A program made the translations under genes and the position numbers. Shown here one piece after another: positions 14,896-23,015 of a DNA stretch of 51,160 nt. Under the pieces are notes generated by a model. That model ran no database searches and was not told the DNA's origin. It saw nothing but the letters and a program-made list of their open reading frames with translations. Location: assembly GCF_016807805.1 (NCBI RefSeq), contig NZ_CP063365.1, forward strand, positions 1 through 51,160, read 5' to 3'. The DNA comes from Xanthobacter dioxanivorans. Its GTDB lineage: Bacteria > Pseudomonadota > Alphaproteobacteria > Rhizobiales > Xanthobacteraceae. Positions within the stretch are counted from its first letter, which is position 1, and every line of letters starts with the position of its first letter.

Positions 14896-17439
14896 ATGGC
14901 AGGGGTTCGGTACCACGGCATCGAGCGACACGAGGAGGTCGATGTCATCTCCCGGCGGGATGATGGCCGGTCCACCCGCAAGAAATTCCTGGACGCGATC
15001 GGTTCGCCCGAGGGGACGCTACGGGTGTTCGGGACCTTGTCCCTCATCGCGTTCCTGTTCTCGCCGGTGCCGTTCCTGGCGGAGCTGGTGTTCTTCACAG
15101 CGCTCCTCATCTGGCTCATCGGCTACAGCTACAAGGGCCGGACCTGGGACCTGCCGTTCCGGGTGCCCCGCTATCTCGCGGAGAAGGGGTACAAGGACCG
15201 ATCCACGGGCGCGCTGGGCGAGGGGCTGGTCTACCTGGGCGCGGCCCGGTCCAGCCGCACCGAGAAGTTGGAAGAGGTGTGGGCGACACCGGGTGACACC
15301 CGAACGCATCGGCTGGTCGCTGGCACCACCGGCTCGGGCAAGACGGAAGAGATGATGGGCAGCATCTTCAATGCCCTCATGCTCAATTCCGGTGCGGTGA
15401 TGATCGACGGCAAGGCGTCGCAGCAGTCGTTCGATTCGATCTACCGCATCTGCCGCCTGTTCGGCCGTGAGGAGGAGCTGTTCCTCATCAACTACATCAT
15501 GGGTGGCCGGGACATTTTCGACGCGACCGCAACGAAGATGTCCAATACCTATAACCCGTTCAGCCTGGGCAGCTCGGCGATGAAGGCCGAGCTCATGAAC
15601 GGCATGCTTCCGGACGGCAAGAAGGACGTGTGGTCGGAGCGCGCGGTGATGTTCAACGCCGCCGTCATGCCGCTCCTCTCCTTCCTTGCCGAACGCGGCT
15701 ATGTCCTTTTCAACCCCCGTCTGCTGGTGGACTTCTACAACCTGGACCGGATCGAGAACCTGATCTGGTTCGGGCTCCTCGAGCGCCACGACGGCACGGT
15801 GGTGGACCTGCGCGCTGAAGCACCCCAGGACTTCGCCCGCCTCCAGCTCGACCAGGTCTCCGGCCCGATCAAGCTCTATGTCGAGCAGCTGCCGGGCTAT
15901 GCCATGGCAAAGCCCAAGACGGCCAACGTCCTCGCACCATCGTCGGACCAGGAGATCAAGACGGCGATCGAGGAAGGTCCCGAGGCGATCGCAGCGTGGG
16001 CCGAGCGGCATGCCGAAGCCATGGCACGCGGCTCCACGCCCGCCCCCGAAGCCGCCGGCGGTGCGCGTGGGCCGCGACGCCCGGCGCCGCAGCAGAACCA
16101 GGGCGCCGATGCGGCGCGGGCCAAGGTCTATGAGCAGCACGGCTACATCACAATGCAGCTGGTGCGGTCCACGGCCCTCCTCACCTTCGAGTACGGCCAC
16201 GTCTTCAACGTGCTCGAGGGGGAGATCGACTATCGCGACCTGATGCTCAACAGGCGGATCATGTACACGGCCCTGCCGTCGCTCGAGCGCTCGCCGAGCA
16301 GCCTCGGCGCGCTGGGCAAGCTGGCGGTGGCGAGCATCAAGAGCGTGCTCGCCTCGCTGCTGGACACGCCATTCGAGGGCTTCCGGCGCGAGATCATCGA
16401 AGGCCGGCCGTCGAATTCGGAGATCCCCTACAACATCCTCTGCGACGAGTACGGCTACTACGTCGTCGAGGGCTTTGCCGTTGCCCCGGCGCAGGCGCGC
16501 TCGTTCGGTGTCTCGATCACCTTCGGGACGCAGGATCTCGCGGCGCTCAAGAAGGGCGACCCCAACGAGGCCGAGGCGACCTGGGAGAACACCAACCTGC
16601 GACATGCGGGCCGCATGACCGGCGGTGAGGAATCGGAGACCTACAAGAAGTTCTCCGGTGCCGCCGGCTCCGCCTTCGTGTCGTCGGCCATGGAGATGAC
16701 CCACCGGCGGGGCAAGATCGGATCGAAGTTCGACATTTCGGCGCAGAGCCGCGCCGAGCGTGTGCCGCGTCTCAACGTGAACGACCTCAACGGCCAGCAG
16801 GACGGCCAGTTCACGCTGGTGGTGGGCACCAAGACGGACGCATCGCGCGGCACGCAGATGGCGAAGGAGGGCGGTGTGCGGGTGGTGCGCTATTCGGCGT
16901 TCTTCACCGGCAACGTGCCCAAGGTGCCCTTCTATCGCCTGAACCACTTCGTCGCGGTGAAACCGCCCACGGAGCAGCGCATCCGCCAGATAGCGGCCTC
17001 GCAACACATGGAGCGGGCCCTGGCGGGCATTCGGGAAGAAGATATCGAGGCCTTCCTCGAGCTGCCGGAGAATGCCGGGCTCAAGAGCGGCCTCGCGGAC
17101 TCGGTGCTGACGTTCCTGGTGGCCAGGCTCGCGGAGCTGCCTGCCGACATGACGGATGAGCAGGTGGCGGCCGCCGGCGTCGCCGTCGTGCGCGACTACG
17201 TGCAGGAGCGCATGTCCGCGCTGATCGCCGACAAGGTCGCGCAGGAGCTTGAGCCGATCGAGGAGTGCATGCGGGACGTGATCGAGGGCGCGGCGATCGA
17301 TGAGGAAGATAGGGCCCTCCTGGGCCGTGTCCTGGACGATCTCTGCAATTCCCTGCGCTCCGCCCGTGTGACGGAATTTGCCATGCAGGGCGACGCCGCG
17401 CGCCGCGTCAGCCAGGCGCGTAGACTGCTGGCAGCTTAA
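14896..17439 (+). CDS. Conjugative/type IVB coupling ATPase (DotL/IcmO/TrbC-like)
   Basis: An 847-residue membrane-anchored VirD4-class ATPase that would recruit DNA or protein substrates to a secretion channel. It has two predicted membrane helices (about residues 42-77), Walker A GTTGSGKT (143-150), and Walker B with an acidic pair near 517 (ILCDEYGYY). FNALMLNSGAVMIDGKASQQ and the FGREEELFLINY segment resemble DotL/IcmO and IncI TrbC more than TraD or VirD4. The start follows CGGAGGCCTGA. It is followed 11 bp later by two small genes, probably one operon. No relaxase or other Dot/Icm-type genes are seen here. The ATPase call is firm; the subtype is moderate. Confidence 0.82.
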   Translation: MAGVRYHGIERHEEVDVISRRDDGRSTRKKFLDAIGSPEGTLRVFGTLSLIAFLFSPVPFLAELVFFTALLIWLIGYSYKGRTWDLPFRVPRYLAEKGYKDRSTGALGEGLVYLGAARSSRTEKLEEVWATPGDTRTHRLVAGTTGSGKTEEMMGSIFNALMLNSGAVMIDGKASQQSFDSIYRICRLFGREEELFLINYIMGGRDIFDATATKMSNTYNPFSLGSSAMKAELMNGMLPDGKKDVWSERAVMFNAAVMPLLSFLAERGYVLFNPRLLVDFYNLDRIENLIWFGLLERHDGTVVDLRAEAPQDFARLQLDQVSGPIKLYVEQLPGYAMAKPKTANVLAPSSDQEIKTAIEEGPEAIAAWAERHAEAMARGSTPAPEAAGGARGPRRPAPQQNQGADAARAKVYEQHGYITMQLVRSTALLTFEYGHVFNVLEGEIDYRDLMLNRRIMYTALPSLERSPSSLGALGKLAVASIKSVLASLLDTPFEGFRREIIEGRPSNSEIPYNILCDEYGYYVVEGFAVAPAQARSFGVSITFGTQDLAALKKGDPNEAEATWENTNLRHAGRMTGGEESETYKKFSGAAGSAFVSSAMEMTHRRGKIGSKFDISAQSRAERVPRLNVNDLNGQQDGQFTLVVGTKTDASRGTQMAKEGGVRVVRYSAFFTGNVPKVPFYRLNHFVAVKPPTEQRIRQIAASQHMERALAGIREEDIEAFLELPENAGLKSGLADSVLTFLVARLAELPADMTDEQVAAAGVAVVRDYVQERMSALIADKVAQELEPIEECMRDVIEGAAIDEEDRALLGRVLDDLCNSLRSARVTEFAMQGDAARRVSQARRLLAA

Positions 17440-17450
17440 GGAGCAACGCC

Positions 17451-17975
17451 ATGTTGAAGTTGTCTCTACCCCGCGAGTTCGCGCCACCGATGCTCGAACC
17501 CGGCAGCAGCCTTGCCCAGACCGTCATGCTGGACATGGCTCGGGAGCGCGCCATGTCCATGTGGAAGACGCACATGAATGCGCTCGAGGCCACGGTGCGA
17601 CGGGCCGACGCGGCGTTGGCAGTGGCGGCCGACCCAGATGCGCCGATGACCCAACGCCAGGAAGCCATGGGCCGTGCGCGCGGCTACAAGCAGCATCTCG
17701 ACACGCAGTGGGCAGGTGTTCAGCAGCAGAGCATCCCCGAGGTGGAGCGGCTGTTCCGGGATCTCGCCACCGGGATTTCCGGGCCCGCGCTCGAGGACTC
17801 GATCGGCAGGCTGGTCGCCGATCTTCAGGCGCCGGAGAACCTGCTCAACTTCGAGGAGACTTTCGCCACCGTCGAGGCCGCTCTGCTCGTGGCGCGCCGG
17901 AAGCCCGAGCCAGAGCCCGGGTACGATGCCGAGTACGAAGTGCCGCGGGGCTTCGCCGCCCCCACGCCCTACTGA
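17451..17975 (+). CDS. Hypothetical helical protein downstream of coupling ATPase
   Basis: A 174-residue soluble, mostly helical protein (LDMARERAMSMWKTHMNALE; GPALEDSIGRLVADLQ) with an acidic/proline tail PEPEPGYDAEYEVP. No family is recognised and there is no signal peptide or membrane segment. It starts 11 bp after the coupling ATPase, preceded by AAGGAGCAACGCC, and is followed 12 bp later by another small gene. A role as chaperone or adaptor of the coupling protein, as small proteins do for DotL, is only a suggestion from position. Confidence 0.75.
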   Translation: MLKLSLPREFAPPMLEPGSSLAQTVMLDMARERAMSMWKTHMNALEATVRRADAALAVAADPDAPMTQRQEAMGRARGYKQHLDTQWAGVQQQSIPEVERLFRDLATGISGPALEDSIGRLVADLQAPENLLNFEETFATVEAALLVARRKPEPEPGYDAEYEVPRGFAAPTPY

Positions 17976-17987
17976 TAGGAGGCGGAG

Positions 17988-18317
17988 ATGGGGCTCGAGG
18001 TCAGCGACAAGCCTGTGTTCGATAACAGGGAGGCTGCAGGTGAGGGTTGGTCCATCTTCGACAATGGGGGCGGAGAGGCGGGCCCCTGGACCCTGAGCCG
18101 GATCGACGCCATGGACGATCCGGATCTACCTGACGTGCTGTTCGATTCGGACGAGGCGGCTTGGGCGTTCGTCCGGGAGCGGGCGGATGGCGGGAGCGCG
18201 TATCACCTGGGGGCGCTCCGCTTCCTGGAAGAGCACAATCCCATCGAATATGCGGCGATCATGGACGATCAAGTGGCGCTGCAGGCGGCCCGGAGCGCGT
18301 TCGAGCCCGGCATCTAA
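17988..18317 (+). CDS. Hypothetical acidic protein
   Basis: A 109-residue acidic protein (MGLEVSDKPVFDNREAAGEG; DDPDLPDVLFDSDEAAWAFV). No family is recognised. ATG 17988 follows AGGAGGCGGAG. It is the last gene of the three-gene unit that begins with the coupling ATPase, ending at a strong terminator. Confidence 0.7.
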   Translation: MGLEVSDKPVFDNREAAGEGWSIFDNGGGEAGPWTLSRIDAMDDPDLPDVLFDSDEAAWAFVRERADGGSAYHLGALRFLEEHNPIEYAAIMDDQVALQAARSAFEPGI

Positions 18318-18344
18318 CCGCGCGCTGCACGCCAGGTTTGCATA

Positions 18345-18369
18345 GGGGCGCCTTACGGCGCCCCTTTTT
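18345..18369. terminator. Intrinsic terminator, shared by convergent genes
   Basis: GGGGCGCC-TTAC-GGCGCCCC followed by TTTTT is a strong rightward intrinsic terminator for the coupling-protein unit. The loop TTA is also the stop codon (TAA) of the leftward XRE gene, so the hairpin overlaps the 3' end of that gene. Confidence 0.85.
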
Positions 18370-18853
18370 CATGGCTGATCGCGTTGGCCGAGAATTCGGC
18401 CCTAAGCTGTACCGCCAGGAGCTTGAGCATGGCGAGCCGTTCATCGGGGTTTGCGGTGGCGGCGACGAGCTCGGTGTACTTCTCCGCTGCCCTGCGGCCG
18501 AGGTCGATGGGTGGAATTGAAGCGCCGCCGGCCTTGGCGACGCGCGCGATCGTATCCACCACTCTCCCCATCAGCTCAGGGTCCACGCCGGCGCCCGCCG
18601 GATCGACACGAGCTTCACTGCCGCCCATTTCGCCGGGGTCTTCGGTGCGCATGCAGCCTTGACCGGTCAGAATCCAGCCCGGGTTGAAGCCGAGCGCCGC
18701 GATCTTGAGCAAGGTCTCGCCACTTGGAACGTTCCTTCCGCTCTCGATCGCCTGCCACGTCGTGAACCCGATGCCCAACCGGTCCGAGAAATCGCGCTGG
18801 GAAAGGCCGGCTCGTTGCCTAATCGCGTGCAGGCGTCCGCCAATCTCCTTCAT
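18353..18853 (-). CDS. XRE-family regulator
   Basis: A 166-residue protein with an N-terminal Cro/CI helix-turn-helix (MKEIGGRLHAIRQRAGLSQR, then LGIGFTTWQAIESGRNVPSG). A Gly/Asp-rich linker leads to a C-terminal helical module, PIDLGRRAAEKYTELVAATA then LAMLKLLAVQLR. ATG 18853 with AAGGG upstream was preferred to an upstream TTG at 18871. The C-terminal module is clearly related to that in the Ner-like regulator at 48077. The position between the conjugation-type unit and the pilus genes suggests element-level control (inferred). Confidence 0.85.
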   Translation of the reverse strand: MKEIGGRLHAIRQRAGLSQRDFSDRLGIGFTTWQAIESGRNVPSGETLLKIAALGFNPGWILTGQGCMRTEDPGEMGGSEARVDPAGAGVDPELMGRVVDTIARVAKAGGASIPPIDLGRRAAEKYTELVAATANPDERLAMLKLLAVQLRAEFSANAISHEKGAP

Positions 18854-18886
18854 CGCCCTTCCCGTGCTCAATGTGCTTCGAGCCGT

Positions 18887-18911
18887 CTAGCCGGCCGCCG
18901 AATTCGGCTAG
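18887..18911. promoter_or_regulatory. Inverted repeat upstream of XRE gene, operator candidate
   Basis: CTAGCCG (18887-18893) and CGGCTAG (18905-18911) are perfect inverted repeats with an 11-bp spacer, 34 bp upstream of the XRE start. Position and dyad symmetry fit an autoregulatory operator. No footprint-like consensus is known to me. Confidence 0.35.
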
Positions 18912-18926
18912 CCTAGCCACAATAAA

Positions 18927-18950
18927 GAAGGGGCGCCATGGCGCCCCTTC
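18927..18950 (-). terminator. Perfect 24-bp palindrome, terminator for leftward pilus genes
   Basis: GAAGGGGCGCCATGGCGCCCCTTC is a perfect palindrome, followed on the minus strand by TTTATTG. It lies 44 bp past the stop of the TadE-like gene at 18994 and would end that leftward transcript. The lack of an unpaired loop makes it weaker than the terminator at 18345. Confidence 0.6.
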
Positions 18951-18993
18951 TGCTGTCTCTTCTGCCAGAACGCCCGCCTTTAGCCACGCGGCC

Positions 18994-19644
18994 TCAGGGG
19001 ACGCGCGCTGTCCACTCAGCGCCGCCGGAGGCGAGAGGCAGCGCGTAGGCCTGTTCGCTCATGGTGTTGACCACCGGCACGTCAAACGGCTTCCAGGGCA
19101 GGCTGTTCCAGATGGAAGCGAGGGTCGAGGTGTAGTTGACCGTGACGAGGGCCACCTGCACAGGCTTGTTGGACACGGCTCCAAACGATCCAGCCGCCCC
19201 GCTGGGGAACACGAAGGCGGAGCCCACCGCGAGACCAGATGCGCCCAAGCCGTCGCTCCAGCGCACGACATAGCCGTTCTTTGCGCCGTTCGGGCCCACG
19301 CTCGAGAGGATGATCGAGGAGCTTGCCTCAACCGGCGAAAGCAGCGCCCGGCCGGCGGCGAGGATCGCCGCGGCCTCGGCATTCGTGATGCTGCTATCCA
19401 TTGCCGAGGTGTAAGCCACAGCATAGGCCGCGTTCACGACCCGGTTCCTCACCATCATGATGTCGGAAAAGCCGACAGCCATGACATAGACGAAGAGCAT
19501 CAGCGGCAAAACGAGCGCGAATTCGACCAGCCCCAAGCCGCGTGTGTCGTTCAACACGCTCCGCAGGCTGCGAAGACGCGGCAAGTCGTCAGAATACAGG
19601 GGCCGGCGAGGAGCCGGTGCTGTCGTATTTGGCATAGGGGTCAA
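18994..19644 (-). CDS. TadE-like minor pilin / pilus assembly protein
   Basis: A 216-residue protein with a cytoplasmic arm and then TRGLGLVEFALVLPLMLFVYVM, the TadE-type prepilin-like segment with a conserved Glu five residues after the cleavage-site Gly. A long extracytoplasmic domain follows, ending SGGAEWTARVP. It would be processed by the CpaA peptidase and assist Flp pilus assembly. It overlaps the next TadE-like gene (19589-20167) by 56 bp in another frame and is the last gene of the leftward three-gene unit. Confidence 0.8.
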   Translation of the reverse strand: MTPMPNTTAPAPRRPLYSDDLPRLRSLRSVLNDTRGLGLVEFALVLPLMLFVYVMAVGFSDIMMVRNRVVNAAYAVAYTSAMDSSITNAEAAAILAAGRALLSPVEASSSIILSSVGPNGAKNGYVVRWSDGLGASGLAVGSAFVFPSGAAGSFGAVSNKPVQVALVTVNYTSTLASIWNSLPWKPFDVPVVNTMSEQAYALPLASGGAEWTARVP

Positions 19645-20167
19645 CCTTCGCTATTGCACCGGATATGATGAAGCGCCGTCCGTTGCTGAGGTTGTTGAGG
19701 GAACTGCTCCAGTAGGCGCTCATGGACGGAAGCGTCAGGCCGGTCCGGATGAGATACACCGAGGCCCCGCTGGTGGCGGTGACAGAGAAGGCAGCGCCGT
19801 TGATGGCGCCACCGGTGACGGCAGGTGGAATGGCGGCACCCCCAGCCACCGCTTGCACTCCGATCTGCAGGCCGCTGCTGCAAGCAGCGCCCGTGAGAAA
19901 GGGAAGAACCTCTCCCTGGCACACCGTCGCCCGGATCTTGTCGGAGGCTGCGGCGACCGTGAGACCGTCGAGGCCTCCCTTGGTAATCATGCGGGCCGCA
20001 TCGGCCGTTCGGGTATCGAGGACCTGCTGGGCTATCATCGCCGCCGAGACCTCGAGAATGGTCGTGGCGACGAGGAGGATTGGCGGCAAGACCAGGGCGA
20101 ATTCGATCAGGCTGGAGCCCCGCTGATCGCCCCAGAGACGCCGTGGCAGGCGAAAAACAGCGACCAT
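19589..20167 (-). CDS. TadE-like minor pilin
   Basis: A 192-residue protein beginning MVAVFRLPRRLWGDQRGSS followed by LIEFALVLPPILLVATTILE, the G-x4-E prepilin-like motif plus hydrophobic helix of TadE/TadF pseudopilins. The remaining ~130 residues are an extracytoplasmic domain rich in small residues. It lies 13 bp after the pilus N-domain gene and overlaps the following TadE-like gene, indicating tight co-translation. Confidence 0.82.
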   Translation of the reverse strand: MVAVFRLPRRLWGDQRGSSLIEFALVLPPILLVATTILEVSAAMIAQQVLDTRTADAARMITKGGLDGLTVAAASDKIRATVCQGEVLPFLTGAACSSGLQIGVQAVAGGAAIPPAVTGGAINGAAFSVTATSGASVYLIRTGLTLPSMSAYWSSSLNNLSNGRRFIISGAIAKVDPYAKYDSTGSSPAPVF

Positions 20168-20180
20168 GACCTTGGCCCCC

Positions 20181-20651
20181 TTACTGGTTGCCGGCCAGGG
20201 TGCCGCGCTGCTGCATCTGAGCGCTGACGGTGCCGAACGTGTCGGCCGAGTCCCCGAGAGTGGCGGTGGGTGCGCAGGTGGGTGCGCAGGCGAAGGTGGA
20301 ACGCTGGCCGAGGCCGTGCTGCACCGTCACCATTCCCTTGGTGCTGCGCGCGACGTTGATGACCGCCTCGACCAGAACGCGCCCATTTCCGTCCAGCATC
20401 AAAAGGTTGGTCGTTCCGAAGGCCTTGCCGGTGATGAGCGATACATCCTTCACGCCCGTGGCCGTGACTTCGGCGATTGCGGGGTTGCCCACGGACACCA
20501 CGCGAGCACCTGCCGGCACGGTGAAGGCGCGGGCCTGATCGAGTGAAACAACGACGGTGGCGGGGATTTCCGGCGGCGCATCGCCGCCCAGGGCGGCTGC
20601 GGGCAGGCCCACCGCCAGAAGCACGGCGCTGAGCGCCAGAGAACGGAACAT
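20181..20651 (-). CDS. Pilus assembly N-terminal-domain protein (CpaC N-domain-like), secreted
   Basis: A 156-residue periplasmic protein. ATG 20651, after AAGGAGCCGCGT, opens a signal peptide (MFRSLALSAVLLAVGLPAAA). The mature part reads VVVSLDQARAFTVPAGARVV, then GNPAIAEVTAT and TGKAFGTTNLLML, the small domain that precedes the secretin in CpaC/RcpA. Here it exists without a secretin domain, so it is probably an accessory that contacts the CpaC channel at 23016. It is divergent from the flp genes. Confidence 0.78.
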   Translation of the reverse strand: MFRSLALSAVLLAVGLPAAALGGDAPPEIPATVVVSLDQARAFTVPAGARVVSVGNPAIAEVTATGVKDVSLITGKAFGTTNLLMLDGNGRVLVEAVINVARSTKGMVTVQHGLGQRSTFACAPTCAPTATLGDSADTFGTVSAQMQQRGTLAGNQ

Positions 20652-20940
20652 ACGCGGCTCCTTGCCTTGATTAAGCTTGATGTCAATCATTCTATCCCGC
20701 ATCTGGCCGCGGTGTCATCGGCGCAGCGGAGCTCAGAACAAAATACCAGCGATGACCTTGCGTAAATGAACAACACTAAGCAACGATGCGTGACGATCGG
20801 TCCACCCCTTCCCGTGGAATCTCTCGCCCAAAGCGCAGAGGCGAGCACATCAGCAGGCCATTGGATCGATAAATGCGGCCAGGTGATCCGACGAGCGGCG
20901 CATAGCCTTAATAAGATGCACAAAGAACCAATCAGTTATA
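20652..20940. promoter_or_regulatory. Divergent intergenic region between leftward and rightward tad units
   Basis: Together with the flp promoter (20941-20969) and leader, this 369-bp gap has no convincing gene. It must hold the leftward promoter for the 20651 gene. A promoter-like string CGTAAATGAACAACACTAAGC (about 20761-20781) resembles the flp promoter downstream part. A short open frame at 20766-20954 lacks a ribosome site and was not called. Confidence 0.35.
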
Positions 20941-20969
20941 TTGACCATGCGTAAAGCGTCAGTTAAGCC
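20941..20969 (+). promoter_or_regulatory. Promoter of first flp gene
   Basis: TTGACC, a 17-bp spacer and TAAGCC precede the first flp start by 52 bp. The same arrangement recurs at 21311-21339 before the second copy, with spacer sequence partly conserved (TAAA-GTCA). Conservation between the duplicates supports function. Confidence 0.55.
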
Positions 20970-21020
20970 TATCTGCCGACCGCTGTTCGGGCGGTCCTTT
21001 CAACGGAAAAGGCTTCACTC

Positions 21021-21203
21021 ATGAAGAACGTGGTTTCCAAGGCCGTCGCGGTGCTCAACAACGACAGCGGCGCCTCGATCGTCGAGTACGGTGTGCTCAC
21101 CCTCGGCATCGTCGGCGTGGCCGGCGTCGCCGTGACCAGCCTGAGTGGCAGCATCACCACTCTCATGACCAAGGTCGGCACCGCGATCGCCGCCGCGAAG
21201 TGA
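21021..21203 (+). CDS. flp: Flp-type pilin 1
   Basis: A 60-residue Flp/Fap major pilin. The leader MKNVVSKAVAVLNNDSG ends at the predicted cleavage Gly, followed by ASIVEYGVLTLGIVGVAGVA with the Glu-Tyr pair five residues into the mature hydrophobic helix. It is cleaved by CpaA and polymerised by CpaF. It is nearly identical to the second copy at 21390; only the stretch after VAVTS differs (LSGSITTL versus IGTNITAL). Confidence 0.93.
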   Translation: MKNVVSKAVAVLNNDSGASIVEYGVLTLGIVGVAGVAVTSLSGSITTLMTKVGTAIAAAK

Positions 21204-21310
21204 GCCGCGCCGCCGGCGAGGGGCCGGGGTAGTTGGGCCCGGCGCTGAGGGAGCTGTGCCCTCAGCGCCGATAAGCATAGATGAGAGCCACTACGTGACG
21301 TAGAGTGATA

Positions 21311-21339
21311 TTGACGCACGATAAACGTCACATTAAGCC
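21311..21339 (+). promoter_or_regulatory. Promoter of second flp gene
   Basis: TTGACG, a 17-bp spacer (CACGATAAACGTCACAT) and TAAGCC lie 50 bp before the second flp start. It is the counterpart of 20941-20969. With no clear terminator between the copies, it may also drive cpaA onward. Confidence 0.55.
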
Positions 21340-21389
21340 TCTCTGTGGCCGCGCGTCGGCGCGTCCTTTCAACGGAAAAGGCTTCACTC

Positions 21390-21572
21390 ATGAAGAACGT
21401 GGTTTCCAAGGCCGTCGCGGTGCTCAACAACGACAGCGGCGCCTCGATCGTCGAGTACGGTGTGCTCACCCTCGGCATCGTCGGCGTGGCCGGCGTCGCC
21501 GTGACCTCCATCGGCACCAACATCACGGCGCTGATGACCAAGGTCGGCACCGCGATCGCCGCCGCGAAGTGA
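21390..21572 (+). CDS. flp: Flp-type pilin 2
   Basis: A 60-residue Flp pilin identical to the first copy up to VAVTS and again at its end (MTKVGTAIAAAK). The Gly-Ala cleavage site and Glu-Tyr motif are preserved. Having two pilins could give mixed fibres or raise dosage. It is followed 82 bp later by the prepilin peptidase gene. Confidence 0.93.
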   Translation: MKNVVSKAVAVLNNDSGASIVEYGVLTLGIVGVAGVAVTSIGTNITALMTKVGTAIAAAK

Positions 21573-21654
21573 TCGCGCTTCCCCGGTCATGAGCCGGGGT
21601 GAGTGCTGGCCCGCCGCGGGGATGGGCCAGCACTAACCTTTCAGGAGGCTGGCA

Positions 21655-22167
21655 TTGACGATTGATCTCGCATCTCGACTACTGTTTTCGGCATTTATGC
21701 TGGCCGTCGTCGTGTGGGACGTTGTCGCCCTCCGGATTCCGGATCGCCTTGTTCTGCTGATCCTTGCGACGTTCGTGGTCGTGGCGGCACTCCAGGGGCT
21801 GTCCTACGAGGATCTCCTCTCGCACGTCGCGGCAGGCGTCCTGCTCTTCTCATTCTTCCTGGCGGCTGCTGTCGTCGGCCCGATGGGCGGCGGCGATGTT
21901 AAGCTTGCCGGGGCCATTGGACTGTGGGCGGGCCTCGGTCAGGACTTCGCTTATTTCGGACTGCTCGCTGGTCTCTTCTATTACTTGCTCATGGCCGTCG
22001 CCTATGCGGTCCGCATGCTGGCCTTCTGGACGCCCATGCCCTTGCCGTCGATGCCGGCGCTGCCGTGGGTGAACGATCTTCTCTCCGGCAACAAGTCCTT
22101 CATGAAGTGCGTCATTCCGTTCGGCCCTCCGCTGGCGATGAGCGCGCTCGTGTTGGCGTGGGCATAG
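21655..22167 (+). CDS. cpaA: Prepilin peptidase CpaA (A24 family)
   Basis: A 170-residue polytopic membrane aspartic peptidase that cleaves Flp and TadE-type leaders. Catalytic aspartates are in VVVWDVVALRIPD and MGGGDVKL. About five hydrophobic segments are visible. The start is TTG at 21655, eight bases after AGGAGG; the first Asp motif is complete from this start. It lacks the N-terminal methylase domain of PilD, as expected for CpaA. Confidence 0.9.
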   Translation: MTIDLASRLLFSAFMLAVVVWDVVALRIPDRLVLLILATFVVVAALQGLSYEDLLSHVAAGVLLFSFFLAAAVVGPMGGGDVKLAGAIGLWAGLGQDFAYFGLLAGLFYYLLMAVAYAVRMLAFWTPMPLPSMPALPWVNDLLSGNKSFMKCVIPFGPPLAMSALVLAWA

Positions 22168-22177
22168 GAACGCGGCA

Positions 22178-22984
22178 ATGGACATGAAGCGCATTCTGGT
22201 GGCGGGCGGCGCGGTGGTGGCGGGCGGAGCAGCTTTCCTGCTGGTCCTGGCGAACTCTCAGCCGCCAGAGCCCGTCGTCCTGGTGCAGCACGCGCCCGAG
22301 CCGGCAGAGCCCGGCTTCGACGTGACCGATATCCTGGTCGCCACGCGCGCATTTGAGGTCGGCGATCGGCTGACGCCGGCCGACGTGAAGTGGCAGCACT
22401 GGCCGGCCGACAGCATTCCGTCCACCGCCATCACGCGTGCCGCCTCGCCCGACGCGATCGAGAAGATTGCCGGATCGGTGGTGAGGCTCCAGGTCGCGCA
22501 GGGTGAACCGGTGGCCCGGCAACGCGTGGTGGGCAAGGGTGAAGCCGGCTTTCTGGCGACTATGCTGCCGAGCGGCATGCGGGCCATGGCTGTTCCCCTC
22601 GACATGAGGGGTGGCCGGTCGGCTGGTGGCTTCATCTTGCCCCAAGATCGGGTGGACGTGCTGGTCACGAAGATCGAACCCAGCACGGCCCGTGCGGGCG
22701 GGCCCCCCTCGGCCAGCGCGCGCGCGCTGCTCGAGGATATCCGGGTGCTCGCCATCGGACAGCAGCTGTCCGACGCGAACGCCCAGGGGCAGCGGACCGT
22801 CGTCGGCGAGACGGCGACGCTCGAAGTGACGCCGGGGCAGGCCGAAGCGCTTGCCGCGGCGATCAAGGCATCAAGTGGTGAAATAACACTGGCTCTGCGC
22901 CCGTTCGGGGAAAAGCCCACGAGCGACGCAAGTGACCAGAATAAAGGGTCATTTATGACCGTGCGCTTTGGAGTGGTTCGTTAG
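22178..22984 (+). CDS. cpaB: Flp pilus assembly protein CpaB/RcpC
   Basis: A 268-residue inner-membrane-anchored periplasmic protein. It has an N-terminal helix (ILVAGGAVVAGGAAFLLVLA), a SAF-like domain (ILVATRAFEVGDRLTPADVK) and the C-terminal RcpC part with PQDRVDVLVTK and VTPGQAEALAAAIKAS. It follows cpaA by 10 bp and precedes the secretin, the standard cpaA-B-C order. ATG 22184 is a possible alternative start. Confidence 0.9.
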   Translation: MDMKRILVAGGAVVAGGAAFLLVLANSQPPEPVVLVQHAPEPAEPGFDVTDILVATRAFEVGDRLTPADVKWQHWPADSIPSTAITRAASPDAIEKIAGSVVRLQVAQGEPVARQRVVGKGEAGFLATMLPSGMRAMAVPLDMRGGRSAGGFILPQDRVDVLVTKIEPSTARAGGPPSASARALLEDIRVLAIGQQLSDANAQGQRTVVGETATLEVTPGQAEALAAAIKASSGEITLALRPFGEKPTSDASDQNKGSFMTVRFGVVR

Positions 22985-23015
22985 AGGTCATGTCTTTACG
23001 TAAAGGAAAGGCGTG

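Larger units (their letters stand above)
20994..21506 (+). repeat. Tandem duplication of flp leader and coding region
   Basis: Positions 20994-21137 and 21363-21506 (144 bp, offset 369) are identical, covering the ribosome-site region and the first 39 codons. The last 33 bp of the two genes are identical too. The promoter regions are similar but diverged, so the duplication includes separate promoters. Confidence 0.9.

Noticed and set aside
15019..17487. 822-codon minus-strand frame opposite the coupling ATPase
   Set aside because: The plus-strand gene has clear Walker motifs and a ribosome site. The antisense protein is His/Arg/Leu-rich with no domain, typical of shadow frames.
20766..20954. 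Small open frame of 62 codons upstream of flp
   Set aside because: No ribosome site and no protein-like pattern; it overlaps the flp -35 element, so it is treated as intergenic.
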